A stretch of DNA of 26,873 nucleotides from a virus: IMG/VR virus record IMGVR_UViG_3300035100_000562, positions 1 to 26,873 of that record; one strand, written 5' to 3'. The notes beneath the pieces are model-generated. The model was not told where the DNA came from. It saw only the letters and a list, made by a program, of their open reading frames with translations, and did no database searches. Position numbers and translations under genes: made by a program. Positions 13,967-20,592 of this stretch are shown here, one piece after another; position 1 is the first letter of the stretch; each line of letters opens with the position of its first letter.

Positions 13967-14716
13967 CTATTCAGGTTGGGGCATGGCTGCGAGGAACTCT
14001 GACCACTCAAGCGGCAGGGTGTCCGGCAGGCCGTAACGGTTCTTGGCGAGGAAGGCGGGACGCTCTTCGGTGTGCATAACGCGCGCACCGGACCCGAGCG
14101 CCCGGGTCACCTTCTTGTTAAAGCCGACATCGGATTTAGCGACCGAGATCTGGTAGTTGGCAAACAGCACCACATCGGAATGTTCCTGCAGCAGCGCCGA
14201 AGCTCGGGTCTGCAGCTTGATCACATACCGGTCATAGGGTTCATGCTCTGGGCTGTCGAAGCGCTTGATGTCTGTGTGGGCAATCTGGATGACCACCATG
14301 CCCTTTCGGTCGCGCAGCGCATTCAGCTTGTCGAGATATTCGCGCCAGATGGTCAGAGCCTCGGCGTAGCCCTTTCCAAAGCCCGGGGTTTCGATCGACT
14401 GCCAGCCGTTGCGTTTGCACGCCTCTGCCCAAATTAGCGGTTCCAGCCAGTCGACGCTGTCAACGACGACCGTGCCGTAATCGTGATCTTCCTCCAGCAA
14501 GGCGTCGAGCGCTTGTGCAACTTCGGCAAAGCTGGTCGCCAACGGAAAATGCGGAACCTGCAGCTTACCGAGGCCGTCCTCGGTCATGATGAACACCGGC
14601 GCGCCCGCGCCAGCCGCGAAGGTGGATTTTCCGACCCCGGCAACGCCGTGGATCAGGATACGCGGTGGTTGGAGCACCGAACTGGTGCGCAGAGATGCAA
14701 GAGAAATAGCCATCAT
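13967..14716 (-). CDS. Sak4-like RecA-fold ATPase (phage single-strand annealing/recombination)
   Basis: Walker A is GVAGVGKST (24-32), Walker B TVVVDSVDW (82-90, Asp86), and IQIAHTDIKRFDSPEHEPYD carries the histidine and charged loop seen in the AAA_24/Sak4 group. The RecA-like core fills nearly all of the 249 aa, the usual length. Sak4 proteins pair homologous single strands together with an SSB; the DUF669 protein next door is a likely partner. ATG at 14716 overlaps the preceding stop (ATGA), so translation is coupled. Neighbours include a Cas4-like nuclease and SF2 helicase, completing a recombination module. Confidence 0.88.
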   Translation of the reverse strand: MMAISLASLRTSSVLQPPRILIHGVAGVGKSTFAAGAGAPVFIMTEDGLGKLQVPHFPLATSFAEVAQALDALLEEDHDYGTVVVDSVDWLEPLIWAEACKRNGWQSIETPGFGKGYAEALTIWREYLDKLNALRDRKGMVVIQIAHTDIKRFDSPEHEPYDRYVIKLQTRASALLQEHSDVVLFANYQISVAKSDVGFNKKVTRALGSGARVMHTEERPAFLAKNRYGLPDTLPLEWSEFLAAMPQPE

Positions 14717-15201
14717 CGCACCTCCTCGCCCAGCACCAATCGGAACTTGGGCTTGCCGGTGCGGACCGTGCGCGCAGGCTCAAAGCCTTTGCGCCACGAC
14801 TCCGGAAGTGCCGCGTATTTGCGCTCGGACACCTTCAACGTGGTGTCGATGAACTCGGACGGGTCTTCGCCAGCCGAGGCGATGTTTTCGGCGATCTGGG
14901 CGAGTTTCGCCTGATCCCAGTCGATCCGTTTCGCCAGATCTGCGATCACAGTGACACCGCCATCTGCAAAGCGGATCGTGCCCGTGTCCTTGCCGGCGTC
15001 GTGACGGTGCTCAGTCGCACGGTCAGCATAACGCACCTCCAGAGCGAGGGCGAAGCGCTCGGTCACCGCTTTCATGCGCGCAGCGGCGGTATCGATTTCC
15101 GCCTGAACAGCGGCAAGCAGCGACGGAGGCATGAGCGTCAGTTCTGTCACTGGCATGTTAAGCATGTCATCCACGCTCGGAATATTTTCGGGGTAAGCCA
15201 T
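14713..15201 (-). CDS. Phage hypothetical protein, 162 aa
   Basis: The start at 15201 (MAYPENIPSVDDMLNMPVTE) follows GGAGA at 6 nt; the longer frame to 15366 has only low-quality sequence upstream. Residues about 30-65 form a helix (LAAVQAEIDTAAARMKAVTE), followed by KDTGTIRFADGGVTVIADLA and a C-terminal part with WRKGFEPARTVRTGKPKFRL. The conserved-looking GTIRF..GGV.V...KRI.WDQ pattern is common in phage recombination operons, but I cannot name the family. The stop overlaps the Sak4-like start, suggesting a functional partner such as a mediator or ssDNA protein. Confidence 0.78.
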   Translation of the reverse strand: MAYPENIPSVDDMLNMPVTELTLMPPSLLAAVQAEIDTAAARMKAVTERFALALEVRYADRATEHRHDAGKDTGTIRFADGGVTVIADLAKRIDWDQAKLAQIAENIASAGEDPSEFIDTTLKVSERKYAALPESWRKGFEPARTVRTGKPKFRLVLGEEVR

Positions 15202-15229
15202 GTAGGTCTCCAATTCTGGGGCTTCAGTG

Positions 15230-15541
15230 TCACGCGGCGGGCAAGAACCGGTCGGTGATGGATTCGGTTGGGGTGGTCGGTCTCGACCGAGCGATCGCCA
15301 GATAGGCGAAGCGATCCGAGGCGAGCCGTTCCTGGACGAGATGTACCAACCCCTGTTCGGCGGCACGCCAAGCCGCCGCAGCGAGATCTCTCAGTACCCG
15401 CCTCTGGTCAGGTGTCAGCTTTGAGATGAGCGAAGCCGCATCGACCGCGAGGAACCCACGGTGATAGATTACGGCCGCGCCCGGCTCGGCCTGGGCCACC
15501 CAGGCACAGAAGCTGACTTCGTCTGGTGCCTCGGACTGCAT
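15230..15541 (-). CDS. Phage hypothetical protein, 103 aa
   Basis: ATG at 15541 overlaps the stop of the HTH gene (TGATG). The N-terminus (MQSEAPDEVSFCAWVAQAEP) leads to GAAVIYHRGFLAVDAASLIS, a small beta/alpha core, then a helix LTPDQRRVLRDLAAAAWRAA. It ends with LVHLVQERLASDRFAYLAIA and a low-complexity tail. The pattern GE.V.YH.G.LA.D is recurrent in alphaproteobacterial phage early operons. Probably small and soluble; function unknown. Confidence 0.75.
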   Translation of the reverse strand: MQSEAPDEVSFCAWVAQAEPGAAVIYHRGFLAVDAASLISKLTPDQRRVLRDLAAAAWRAAEQGLVHLVQERLASDRFAYLAIARSRPTTPTESITDRFLPAA

Positions 15542-15750
15542 CACGCCACCCGTTCGTCCAGGCTGTCGGCAGTCTGGCGTAAATGTGCCTCTTCATGCGC
15601 CAGCACATCCTCAAGGCGGTAAATGATCCGCCCACCGATTTTCATGAAGGCCGGACCTTGGCCGGTCCATCGCCAGCGCTCGAGCGTGCGGTGCGAGATC
15701 GTCCAGCGGCGCGCAAGCTCCTTTTGTGTGAGGCAGGGTTTCTGCTGCAT
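15541..15750 (-). CDS. AlpA/excisionase-like helix-turn-helix protein, 69 aa
   Basis: The protein begins LTQKELARRWTISHRTLERW (7-26) and continues GPAFMKIGGRIIYRLEDVLA. This is the MerR-like winged HTH of the HTH_17/AlpA/Xis group. Such proteins act as excision directionality factors or transcription activators of integrase and early genes. It is the first gene of the minus-strand early operon, with a ribosome site GGAGACAG before ATG 15750. With a large serine recombinase, a directionality factor is needed for excision, but these are usually unrelated to MerR-like proteins, so a regulatory role is as likely. Confidence 0.82.
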   Translation of the reverse strand: MQQKPCLTQKELARRWTISHRTLERWRWTGQGPAFMKIGGRIIYRLEDVLAHEEAHLRQTADSLDERVA

Positions 15751-15873
15751 CTCTGTCTCCTCTGATGATTACAGAGCGAAGATGCGAAATCCTGACGTGG
15801 GATGTCGTCGGGATCCGTGATGGATGCGGAGGGGGATGGGATGGCCCTTGGAAACAAGGCGGCGAATGAGAAA

Positions 15874-15902
15874 GGGGGATGAGCATCCACCGCTCATCCC
15901 CC
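15874..15902. promoter_or_regulatory. Perfect inverted repeat GGGGGATGAGC, 11-bp arms
   Basis: GGGGGATGAGC (15874-15884) and GCTCATCCCCC (15892-15902) are perfectly complementary around a 7-nt spacer. It lies in the leader of the early operon, about 125-150 bp before ATG 15750, and about 45 bp after the divergent regulator's stop. No T-run follows on either strand. It may be a terminator for the upstream gene or an operator for the early promoter. Confidence 0.6.
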
Positions 15903-15917
15903 ACTCGATCCCCCCGC

Positions 15918-15938
15918 CATCCCCCACCTGAGGGGATG
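15918..15938. promoter_or_regulatory. Second inverted repeat CATCCCC / GGGGATG
   Basis: CATCCCC (15918-15924) and GGGGATG (15932-15938) are perfect complements with the same 7-nt spacing as the neighbouring larger repeat, and share its GGGGATG core in opposite orientation. It starts 8 nt after the stop of the winged-helix gene at 15947. Shared core and spacing suggest that one protein binds both, or that the two stems form a tandem terminator. Confidence 0.5.
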
Positions 15939-15946
15939 TAGTTCGC

Positions 15947-16630
15947 CTAGTCGACCCTCAACCGGTAGCTGCCGCGCCCATCGGAATGAATCAGCTCCCG
16001 CCAGTTTTTCTTCGACTTGAAAACGTCCGCCATCTTGAGGCTCTTCGAGCGGGCCGCCGCCAGGATCTGCTTTCCGCTCTGCCAGGGCTGACCAGATTGC
16101 GCGGCAGTATGGAGCGCGCGCACGACTTCCGCCTGTATGGGCCCCAATTGGAACTGATGGCCGTTGCAGCGCACATCCTTGTAGTCACGGGAGGCGATGA
16201 AGGTCCGGTCCTCACAACTCCCGTTGCCAGCGTGAAAACCTGATTTTATTTCATATCGATCGCGTTCCCCACGCCGCAGGAGAAGGTCCCCGATCACCAC
16301 GTAGAGAGGCGCGTAGTCGTCTTGGAGACAAGCATAGCCTGAGGGCCCCGAGCGAAACTCACTCAAGCGCATTTCGCCCGACCGAAACAAGTGAAAGACA
16401 TCGCAGGCATGCAGATCAAGAAGGCCACTGAAGTATCGTCGCTCTTCTGCCACACGGAACCGCGCGCCATCGGAATCTTCCTCGTATCCCCCGATCTCGA
16501 GCGGTAAGTCGAAGACCCGGATCGACAGCCGCAACTGGTCGTTCTCAGCAAGATAGACGAGATCATCCTCTGGAATGGACCATCGTTCGAGAACCTCAGG
16601 CAAAGAGAAGTAAGCCTTTTCAATATCCAT
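15947..16630 (-). CDS. Putative DNA-binding regulator divergent from the repressor, 227 aa
   Basis: The N-terminus (AYFSLPEVLERWSIPEDDLV; LAENDQLRLSIRVFDLPLEI) resembles a MerR/excisionase-like HTH followed by a beta domain. Residues about 158-227 (FQLGPIQAEVVRALHTAAQS; KMADVFKSKKNWRELIHSDG; GSYRLRVD) form a winged-helix pattern of the kind seen in response-regulator output domains. ATG at 16630 follows GGGGGG at about 4 nt. It faces the S24 repressor across 109 bp containing an SOS box, the position held by cro or an antirepressor in lambdoid phages, though it is much larger than Cro. I infer a regulatory role from fold and place; the family name is not known to me. Confidence 0.75.
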   Translation of the reverse strand: MDIEKAYFSLPEVLERWSIPEDDLVYLAENDQLRLSIRVFDLPLEIGGYEEDSDGARFRVAEERRYFSGLLDLHACDVFHLFRSGEMRLSEFRSGPSGYACLQDDYAPLYVVIGDLLLRRGERDRYEIKSGFHAGNGSCEDRTFIASRDYKDVRCNGHQFQLGPIQAEVVRALHTAAQSGQPWQSGKQILAAARSKSLKMADVFKSKKNWRELIHSDGRGSYRLRVD

Positions 16631-16657
16631 CTGCCCCCCCGAATCTTGCGTGCAATC

Positions 16658-16672
16658 GTTCCTTTTTTGTTC
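16658..16672. promoter_or_regulatory. SOS (LexA) box of alphaproteobacterial type
   Basis: GTTC-CTTTTTT-GTTC is a perfect match to the alphaproteobacterial LexA operator GTTC-N7-GTTC (GAAC-N7-GAAC on the other strand). It lies 28 nt upstream of ATG 16630 and 68 nt upstream of the repressor ATG, where it could repress both divergent genes. It implies that DNA damage directly relieves LexA repression of the switch region. The S24 repressor itself could also use this site. Confidence 0.7.
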
Positions 16673-16696
16673 TAATGTCTTGACCAGCGTCGCGCA

Positions 16697-16726
16697 ATCC
16701 TATCTTATCCTATTTAATCCACACTT
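16697..16726. repeat. Three 10-bp direct repeats before the repressor gene
   Basis: ATCCTATCTT (16697), ATCCTATTTA (16707) and ATCCACACTT (16717) repeat at exactly one helical turn just upstream of the GGGGA ribosome site at 16731. Phased repeats at this place suggest binding sites for autoregulation by the repressor. TTGACC at 16680 is a possible -35, but the -10 spacing is poor. Confidence 0.5.
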
Positions 16727-16739
16727 CTTTGGGGATAAT

Positions 16740-17417
16740 ATGGACGTCCACCACACGCTCGCCGACCGTCTCCATGCCCGCGCCAGCCAGCTCGGCCTGA
16801 GCCCTGCCCATGTTGCCGAGATGGCCGGGGTCAATCGTTCCTTCGTCTACGACATCCTGCGTGGCCGCTCGACGCGGCCTGGAATCGACCGCCTCGCGGA
16901 GGTCGCGCGTGTCTTGAAGGTGGAACTCGACTGGTTGATCCACGGCATAGGTAATGTCGAAGGCACCCCTCCGTTCATCGAGAACCCGGACGATGCTTTC
17001 GTTTCGATCACCCACGCGGGCGTCAGGCCTTCAATGGGCGGCGGTTCAGTCGTCCTCGAAGACCATGTAGCGCCAGATCGCGCCTATCACTTCAGAAAGT
17101 CTTGGATCAAACACGGCTTGAAAGCTGCGCCCTCTCAATTGCGCATCATGAAGGTCGAGGGAGACAGCATGGAACCCACGCTCTTTGATGGTGACACGGT
17201 GCTCGTTGACATGGACCGTAAGGCACCAAACCCACCGGGCATCTTCGTTCTCGATGATGGCATGGGCTTAGTGGCGAAACGCCTGCAGCATGTCCCGAAC
17301 AGCGACCCGCCCGCCGTCCGCGTAATTTCGGACAACAAGCATTACCCCGAATACGAGCGCACGGCTGACGAGATCAATATCGTGGGGCGGATCCGCTGGT
17401 TTGCACGGGAGGTTTGA
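16740..17417 (+). CDS. Prophage CI-like repressor: XRE HTH plus S24 (LexA-type) peptidase domain
   Basis: The start at 16740 (MDVHHTLADRLHARASQLGL) follows GGGGA at 6 nt; the longer frame from 16650 covers the promoter region. Residues 8-70 are an XRE-type HTH (AHVAEMAGVNRSFVYDILRG). Residues about 115-220 are an S24 peptidase with catalytic Ser143 in VEGDSMEPTLFDGD and Lys180 in GLVAKRL. THAGVRP (91-97) offers an Ala-Gly site for self-cleavage in the linker. RecA filament would trigger self-cleavage and induction. It is transcribed away from the divergent winged-helix gene and controls the early region; downstream it is followed 1 nt later by the interrupted gene at 17419. Confidence 0.92.
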   Translation: MDVHHTLADRLHARASQLGLSPAHVAEMAGVNRSFVYDILRGRSTRPGIDRLAEVARVLKVELDWLIHGIGNVEGTPPFIENPDDAFVSITHAGVRPSMGGGSVVLEDHVAPDRAYHFRKSWIKHGLKAAPSQLRIMKVEGDSMEPTLFDGDTVLVDMDRKAPNPPGIFVLDDGMGLVAKRLQHVPNSDPPAVRVISDNKHYPEYERTADEINIVGRIRWFAREV

Positions 17418-17418
17418 G

Positions 17419-18150
17419 ATGATGGAATTCCGCTCCCTCGCTGACGATGATCCCGCATTAAGCTTCTCGCCGCTCCTGCGCGGGGTGCTGAAAACCTTCG
17501 CCTACCTCGACGAGCATGGCTCCATCGACCTCACCCCGTCCAAAGCCTTCAAGCGCAATTTCGTTCGCTGGGCCGCAGCCGAATTCGACTGGCCCGGGCA
17601 TAGCGAGGCGGACCTCTTCGCCGTCAACAAAATACTCAACGAACATGACTTCATGCCGCTGGGGGATATTCACTTCCTGCTGACCACTTTGAAGATGGGT
17701 CGGAACTACAAGGGAAATTTCAAGCTGACGAAGTCAGGGGCGGAGCTGGCGCATCAACCCGGACGTTTGTTCGGGATCATAACGCCGTTCTACCTCTTTG
17801 AAATCGATCATTCGGGTTGGTCACGGACCCCGGACCAAGTGCTGCCGGGCAACTGGGACGTCTTCCTCAATGTCCTCAATGTCGAGACTGAGGACGGCGC
17901 AGCAGGCGCCCACCTGCGGCAGATCTTGTTCGGTGAACCAGATCCCAGTCCCTTTCCACGCTAAGATGATATGATGGGCAGCCTTTACACTCAGGTCTTG
18001 CGCCCTCTCGTCTGGACCGGCCTTCTTCAGGAAACCCGGCTCGATGGGTCGTTTCGCTCGCAAGATAGCCTGTTCACCAAGACTCCGCTTTGGAAAGCCG
18101 TCCTGAAACTAGATACCGACACTATGGTGCGGCCAGCAACGCGGCATTGA
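17419..18150 (+). pseudogene. Hypothetical gene interrupted by an in-frame TAA
   Basis: The gene starts at ATG 17419 with GGGAGG upstream, just after the repressor stop. The first 181 codons (from MMEFRSLADDDPALSFSPLL, with NFVRWAAAEFDWPGHSEADL and LTTLKMGRNYKGNFKLTKSG) read as a normal soluble protein. TAA at 17962-17964 then interrupts, and the same frame stays open and sensible through RPLVWTGLLQETRLDGSFRS and FTKTPLWKAVLKLDTD to TGA at 18148. A Tyr codon to TAA substitution would explain this: the context PFPR-stop-DDMMG is smooth. The family is one seen next to prophage repressors but has no function I know. The truncated 181-aa product may still be made; an ATG at 17971 could restart the rest. 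Confidence 0.75.
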
Positions 18151-18187
18151 TGAAATCATATCGTCAATCAATCAGCGTTAGTTGGAA

Positions 18188-18210
18188 GCGGAGGATGCAT
18201 TCTCCTCCGC
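18188..18210 (+). terminator. Stem-loop GCGGAGGA / TCCTCCGC, possible terminator
   Basis: A perfect 8-bp stem with 7-nt loop (TGCATTC) lies 38 nt after the end of the interrupted gene and 131 nt before the membrane cassette. No T-run follows. It would separate the repressor transcript from the cassette, which would then need its own promoter. Confidence 0.45.
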
Positions 18211-18340
18211 ACCGCCGAATGGAAACACCCCGGTGGATCAATGATCGGATGCAATCGATCAGAAGGACGACACTCGAAGCCGCTTTCCTTCTCTGCCAGG
18301 TGACGTAACATAGCAGGGTTCCGTCAACCAACAGACACTC

Positions 18341-19111
18341 ATGACAAAAAACGCACTGAATATATGCCTTGCGACATCCGCATTATTTTTACCCCTCTAC
18401 CTTTGGCGGAGCACTTATCCTTCAAGCGATTGGGCGGTTTTGGCCTTTCTCCCGCTCTCAGTAATGTTATTTTTCGGATACCTGTCGCTTAGCGCGGCCA
18501 TTTTTCGAGCCAGGTTCCGCGCCGCAATCAGAGCAGGATCCCCGCTAATGAGCATTTTATCCGGTAGAATAAGGGCGATTTCAGGGGCCCTAATATTTGT
18601 GTTGATCTCGATACCGCTTCTGGCTTGGCAAGCACTCGTATCGAGCCTTTCAGAAATCCTAATTCTGATCGCGCTTGGCGTTCTTTCCGGGGGCTTGTTT
18701 GCCGGATTAAAACTGAAGTTTTTGCCACATTTCCACCAGCCCTTCGCCAACGCAGTAGCCATTTCAATCGGCACATGGATTGCCGCCGCAGCCTTTATTC
18801 CAATCATCGCATGGATGAACTGGTACTATGTGTCTTATCCTGGAGAAATCCGTACCGCCAGCCTTCCTGAAGCGGTGATGCAGGGTTTGCAGGAACTCCC
18901 ACCACGCCGAGGCTGGATAGCCGAAATTTTGGCGCCCATGTACGCCTATGAAGCCGGAAAGTTGTGGGCTGTTGTACAGTTAGGCTCTTCTAAATGGTCG
19001 ACCATACTTTACAGTCTTGATACAGCCTTGGTAAGCTTTATAGTAGCACGGTCCAGCATAGTTCTTACCCTACTTGCACAAACCCTAGATCGAGACAATG
19101 ACGCTGCATGA
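18341..19111 (+). CDS. Polytopic membrane protein, 256 aa, unknown family (cassette gene 1)
   Basis: Hydrophobic segments are at about residues 5-22, 31-55, 78-100, 104-124, 137-160 and 221-247, so 5-6 membrane spans. Basic residues between spans 2 and 3 (FRARFRAAIRAG) suggest that loop is cytoplasmic. Between the last two spans lies a soluble part of about 60 residues (GEIRTASLPEAVMQGLQELP). No transporter or channel signature is recognised. The ribosome site is weak. It is clearly more AT-rich than the phage genes and overlaps the next gene by ATGA, so the pair arrived and works together. Placement between the repressor and integrase genes is where phages carry exclusion, defence or toxin genes. 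Function not known. Confidence 0.8.
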   Translation: MTKNALNICLATSALFLPLYLWRSTYPSSDWAVLAFLPLSVMLFFGYLSLSAAIFRARFRAAIRAGSPLMSILSGRIRAISGALIFVLISIPLLAWQALVSSLSEILILIALGVLSGGLFAGLKLKFLPHFHQPFANAVAISIGTWIAAAAFIPIIAWMNWYYVSYPGEIRTASLPEAVMQGLQELPPRRGWIAEILAPMYAYEAGKLWAVVQLGSSKWSTILYSLDTALVSFIVARSSIVLTLLAQTLDRDNDAA

Positions 19112-20106
19112 CCCAGTCACCGAACGGATATGAGACCAAGAAAAACAAGACAGCATCGCGTTTTTTTTGGGCGGCAATTCTGGTGTTGGCAGGCCTTACA
19201 TTGATGCTCACATTGGTCGGCACTCTACGCAACTCCGAACCTGTGGGACCAACCACCTTCGAAATCCCAAAGACAACGCTAGAGACTATACTTAGCGAGG
19301 CTGCGGAAAAAGCACAGGTAATTGTTGCGCCCGAAACAGAAACGATCCTGCAAAACGTCTACGCTCCGGTATATGCAGCGATCCCAGAATATGCGGAATT
19401 CCATTATTCCGTATTGGGGGAATACGTTGAATTGACAGAAGCCGCGTTCGGCCAAATGAGCGATGGGCTCTACGATCGGTTGTTCAAGGGGTTTGAACAG
19501 CGGCTCTCAAACGCTGTAACATTGTTGGATCAAAAGTATTCCGAGGCGTACCGCAGCGCACTCAAGGAGGAGATCGAAACGACAATTCCGACAGAGCAAT
19601 TATCACTGCCCCTTGGGGAATTGACGCAAGCTGCACTGGAAGACGCAGTCGGCCGCGCAAGAGTTACGCTTCCACTTGCCACAGTCGTAGTTGGTGTTGC
19701 AGGGAGCGGCACTCTTAAAGTTGTCGCAGCAACCGTTGCAAAGAAAATGGCAGCAAAAGTTGCTGCTAAAGCAGCGGCTAAAGGTGTTGCAAAAGGCGGT
19801 GGTTTTCTGGTCGGTGCTGGCGGAGGAGCTTTATTGTGCTCTTGGAGTGGCCCTGGAGCAGCCCTATGTGGCATCCTCGGCGGAACAGCAGCATGGCTTC
19901 TAGCTGACGCAGCCGTCGTCAATATTGACGAATATTTCAATCGAGATGAGTTCGAAGCTGAACTCCGGGCACTGATCGACGAAGATAGAGCGGCCAGGCA
20001 ACTCCTAATTGAGGAAGCACTGCGAAACAAAGCAGCTCAAATGGATGCAGCCACAAATGAAATCATGAAAGATTTTACACTTCGCGATTTGTCCTCGGGG
20101 AACTAA
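19108..20106 (+). CDS. Membrane-anchored protein with glycine-rich hydrophobic domain, 332 aa (cassette gene 2)
   Basis: A basic N-terminus (NGYETKKNKTASRFF) precedes one membrane span at about 19-40. A long helical, mostly acidic stretch follows (about 50-180). A hydrophobic helix is at 187-208 (TLPLATVVVGVAGSGTLKVV), then a Lys/Ala-rich amphipathic segment (AKKMAAKVAAKAAAKGVAKG) and a Gly-rich hydrophobic region 230-270 (GGGFLVGAGGGALLCSWSGP). The C-terminal 60 residues are acidic and helical (NRDEFEAELRALIDEDRAAR). The glycine-zipper-like middle resembles membrane-inserting or pore-forming segments, but no family is identified. The start overlaps gene 1 (ATGA), with no gap. Codon use and base composition follow gene 1. 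Confidence 0.82.
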   Translation: MTQSPNGYETKKNKTASRFFWAAILVLAGLTLMLTLVGTLRNSEPVGPTTFEIPKTTLETILSEAAEKAQVIVAPETETILQNVYAPVYAAIPEYAEFHYSVLGEYVELTEAAFGQMSDGLYDRLFKGFEQRLSNAVTLLDQKYSEAYRSALKEEIETTIPTEQLSLPLGELTQAALEDAVGRARVTLPLATVVVGVAGSGTLKVVAATVAKKMAAKVAAKAAAKGVAKGGGFLVGAGGGALLCSWSGPGAALCGILGGTAAWLLADAAVVNIDEYFNRDEFEAELRALIDEDRAARQLLIEEALRNKAAQMDAATNEIMKDFTLRDLSSGN

Positions 20107-20360
20107 CCCATTACCTTTCAATGGTGTCCTGATAATTAGTTTTTTAGCATTAGCGCATGAAATTCAACGCAAACGTTGAGCCTCGCCTTTGCAGGGTGCC
20201 CTCATACGAATTCAGCTAGGCCAACAAGTTGCATCCCCGATGGCGACGCAAACCCGATCCTGCACGCAGCACCCCGCACCATTCCCGCAACCCATTGTTT
20301 TGACTTGAATACCAGCGCCGCTTGAAGCCCAGATAGGGCAACAACCCGAAAGGCGCTCCA
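20107..20360. other. 254-bp intergenic region before the integration cassette
   Basis: The first 60 bp are AT-rich with a weak CCATT/AATGG stem at 20108-20124 and a run of six T at about 20137-20142, a possible terminator for the membrane cassette. A small CAACG/CGTTG hairpin lies at about 20167-20180. TTGACT near 20300 is a possible -35 for the integration cassette. No gene is seen. Confidence 0.4.
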
Positions 20361-20546
20361 ATGCTTAATGATATCTCAACCCCGATTTCGGGGCCCAACC
20401 CCTTATGCCCAGACCGTATGTCGGCAGAGGCGCGCTTCGCCGAAATCGGACGCATCTTGGCCGTTGGCGTGGTTCGCCTGAACGCCACGAAGTCCAGCGG
20501 TTTATCTGCCGAAACCGGAGACAGTTTTGTGGACTTGTCGCCCTGA
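20361..20546 (+). CDS. Small conserved protein preceding DUF2924, 61 aa
   Basis: The protein runs MLNDISTPISGPNPLCPDRM, then SAEARFAEIGRILAVGVVRL, ending ETGDSFVDLSP. A small ORF with the segment MSAEARLAEIGRILA and a Ser-rich end typically sits just ahead of DUF2924 and serine recombinase genes in alphaproteobacteria, so I take it as real in spite of its length. AAAGGCG lies upstream. The gap to the DUF2924 start is 46 nt. Function unknown; the helix could bind the recombinase or DNA. Confidence 0.72.
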   Translation: MLNDISTPISGPNPLCPDRMSAEARFAEIGRILAVGVVRLNATKSSGLSAETGDSFVDLSP

Positions 20547-20592
20547 AAGAGCGGTGGTCTTCGTGCAAAACGTATCCGCATCGGAGGAATTG

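Noticed and set aside
16650-16739. Upstream start giving a 255-aa repressor
   Set aside because: The added 30 residues translate the SOS box and promoter; ATG at 16740 has a good GGGGA site and begins the HTH domain.
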